A DNA stretch of 7,584 nucleotides, from NCBI GenBank assembly GCA_021811115.1, contig JAJZPP010000020.1:1-7584 (forward strand), read 5' to 3'. Shown here piece after piece: positions 6,670 through 7,584 of the stretch; position 1 is the first letter of the stretch, and each line of letters begins with the position of its first letter. Below the pieces are notes generated by a model. It was not told the origin of the DNA, did no database searches, and saw only the letters and a program-made list of their open reading frames with translations. Source of the DNA: a bacterium. Lineage in GTDB: Bacteria; Chlamydiota; Chlamydiia; Chlamydiales; FEN-1388. Both the position numbers and the translations under genes were made by a program.

Positions 6670-6825
6670 ATCCAGTTTCACGCTGGAGCAGTTGCCTTTC
6701 ATTCTTGTGCTTTTATTTCTGGCCTTTGGCCTTTTGGCGGTCACGCCAAAAGGGTGCTAATCCGTTATTGATCGTGAAATAAAAAACGGTAGGTGGCATT
6801 GTGATTTCTTTTTTTCGAGAAGAAA
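6670..6825. other. Intergenic stretch between operon promoter and transposase
   Basis: Divergent spacer upstream of both the operon (leftwards) and the transposase (rightwards). No gene is supported. It contains a perfect inverted repeat at 6730-6753 and an A/T-rich hairpin just before the transposase ATG. Somewhere in it must lie the left end of the insertion sequence. The terminal repeat cannot be fixed because the right end is outside the window. Confidence 0.5.
6730..6753. repeat. Perfect 10-bp inverted repeat with 4-base loop
   Basis: CCTTTTGGCG (6730-6739), loop GTCA, then CGCCAAAAGG (6744-6753). The arms are perfectly complementary. No T-run follows on either strand, so it is not a standard intrinsic terminator. 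It may be an operator, an insertion-sequence end or target structure, or a transcript-blocking hairpin ahead of the transposase. Confidence 0.75.
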
Positions 6826-7584
6826 ATGTCAACATTGCCAACACTACCGCCAGCAATTTTATCAGTTCTACAGCCATTTGCAACTGTATTTTTTCAAAAA
6901 AGAGTTTTTAGGAACGCCATGGCATTGTTCATGGGGTGTATCCTCTGTACCGGTAGCGTAACAATTTGTGCCGCGCTCCGTGCCGTTGGCCTTGTTTCAG
7001 ACCGGTCGTACGGCCGTTTTCATCGCTTGCTCAATCGCAGCCGTTGGAACATGCTTCGAGCCTCCAATATGCTTCTCCGCATGATTGTGGATGCCTTTCC
7101 ATCAACGATTTTGACTTTCTCAGTGGACGATACGATTGAGCGACGAAGAGGAAAGAAAATCAGGGCCAAGGGGATATTCAAAGACCCAGTTGGCACTGGG
7201 TCCGGCAAACCCACAACTTGCAGTGGCTTGCGCTGGACACCTGTCATGATACTCATACGGATACCCTTCATGAAGAGAACCGTAGCGTTGCCGTTTCTGA
7301 CGATCCTGAACCCCTCAGAGCGCACTTCGAAAAAGATTGGCCGTTGGCACAAAAGCCCCCAACGTAGCGCTGAGCAAGTGTGCCATCTACTACGCCGCTG
7401 GTTTCCAAAACACATCATAGTGTTCGTGGCTGACGCTGGCTATGCGACTACGGGCCTCTTTCGTGCCTGTCGCAAGTTAAAAATCAACCTGGTGACACGG
7501 GCAAAATCAAATTTTCGCTTCTTCACATCCAAGGGGCTAATCCGTGAACATCAATTATTCCAAGTATGGACGAGACACCCCATC
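6826..7584 (+). CDS. IS701-like DDE transposase, 5' part (cut by window end)
   Basis: Open frame of 253 codons from ATG 6826 running off the window without a stop. It would catalyse cut-and-paste movement of an insertion sequence. The DDE superfamily endonuclease signature is clear. Residues 100-113 read VDDTIERRRGKKIR, giving the first catalytic aspartate at D101 or D102, then GIFKDPV, SGLRW (133-137) and ALPFLTILNPSER (154-166). The second catalytic aspartate is D203 in VFVADAGYA. The third acidic residue should lie beyond the window edge. The N-terminal 70 residues have the usual SDRSYGRFHRLLNR helical region. AGAAG lies close upstream of the ATG as a weak binding site; Met32 and Met36 are alternative starts. 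No frameshift or stop is seen in the visible part, so the element may be intact. Orientation is divergent from the operon. IS701-like assignment is from motif memory; an IS4-superfamily relative is the alternative. Confidence 0.85.
   Translation, partial: MSTLPTLPPAILSVLQPFATVFFQKRVFRNAMALFMGCILCTGSVTICAALRAVGLVSDRSYGRFHRLLNRSRWNMLRASNMLLRMIVDAFPSTILTFSVDDTIERRRGKKIRAKGIFKDPVGTGSGKPTTCSGLRWTPVMILIRIPFMKRTVALPFLTILNPSERTSKKIGRWHKSPQRSAEQVCHLLRRWFPKHIIVFVADAGYATTGLFRACRKLKINLVTRAKSNFRFFTSKGLIREHQLFQVWTRHPI
6826..7584 (+). mobile_element. Insertion sequence, left part only
   Basis: Defined by the transposase. The true left boundary lies upstream, between about 6670 and 6825, and could coincide with the 6730-6753 inverted repeat, but no terminal repeat can be verified without the right end. 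The coordinates given are therefore a minimum. Its position about 220 bases before the first operon gene means it may have separated the operon from its ancestral upstream neighbour. Confidence 0.7.

Noticed and set aside
6253..6744. Minus-strand frame of 163 codons overlapping the membrane protein and its promoter
   Set aside because: It is out of frame with the membrane protein, low in complexity (Ser/Leu/Arg), crosses the candidate promoter, and lacks a binding site; the in-frame membrane protein explains the region better.
6756..6765. Direct repeat GCTAATCCGT, second copy at 7536-7545
   Set aside because: Ten bases, with the second copy inside the transposase coding sequence. It does not fit target duplication or terminal repeats and is probably chance.
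6768..6796. Possible transposase promoter, TTGATC with a downstream -10
   Set aside because: At 16-17 base spacing the -10 candidates (TAGGTG, AGGTGG) match the consensus at very few positions.
7020..7418. Minus-strand open frame of 132 codons
   Set aside because: It is antisense to the transposase, whose plus-strand frame has clear DDE motifs over the same bases. The minus-strand translation shows no recognisable features.

Overview
The window is bacterial and about half G+C. It is dominated by one convergence-free block of six minus-strand genes spanning roughly 6608 down to 235, flanked by accessory DNA on both sides. Transcription order is: a six-pass membrane protein, a PhnP-type metallo-beta-lactamase-fold hydrolase, the ribosome-associated GTPase HflX, an unrecognised 377-residue helical protein, the tRNA methylthiotransferase MtaB, and an unrecognised 339-residue protein. 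Four of the five junctions touch or overlap (TGATG, a stop codon inside the next ribosome binding site, and two ATGA overlaps). The fifth gap is under 60 bases, so the six genes very likely form one operon. A plausible sigma70-type promoter lies just upstream of the first gene. No intrinsic terminator is visible after the last one.

The adjacency of hflX and a phnP-like hydrolase recalls Chlamydiota (in Chlamydia trachomatis, from memory, CT379 and CT380 are neighbours), and the HflX linker and hydrolase sequences look compatible with that. I regard an environmental, Parachlamydiales-like member of that phylum as the best guess, but only moderately likely, because no phylogenetic marker such as rRNA is present.

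Region by region: bases 1-234 are non-coding and hold a weak plus-strand hairpin with a T-run and a three-unit 9-base repeat built on ACAGAG. Bases 235-6608 are the operon. Bases 6609-6825 hold the operon promoter, a perfect 10-bp inverted repeat and the presumed left edge of an insertion sequence. From 6826 a DDE transposase of the IS701-like type runs rightwards off the window end, divergent from the operon.

The recognisable members point to translation: MtaB modifies t6A37 in tRNA and HflX splits or rescues stalled ribosomes. The hydrolase, membrane protein and two orphans have no demonstrable role. No defence system, CRISPR array or other clear novel system is visible. The best leads are a probable metal-ligand substitution in the hydrolase, the two uncharacterised operon proteins (one with a tail resembling the C-terminal domain of GH95 glycosidases), and the repeat structures at both flanks.
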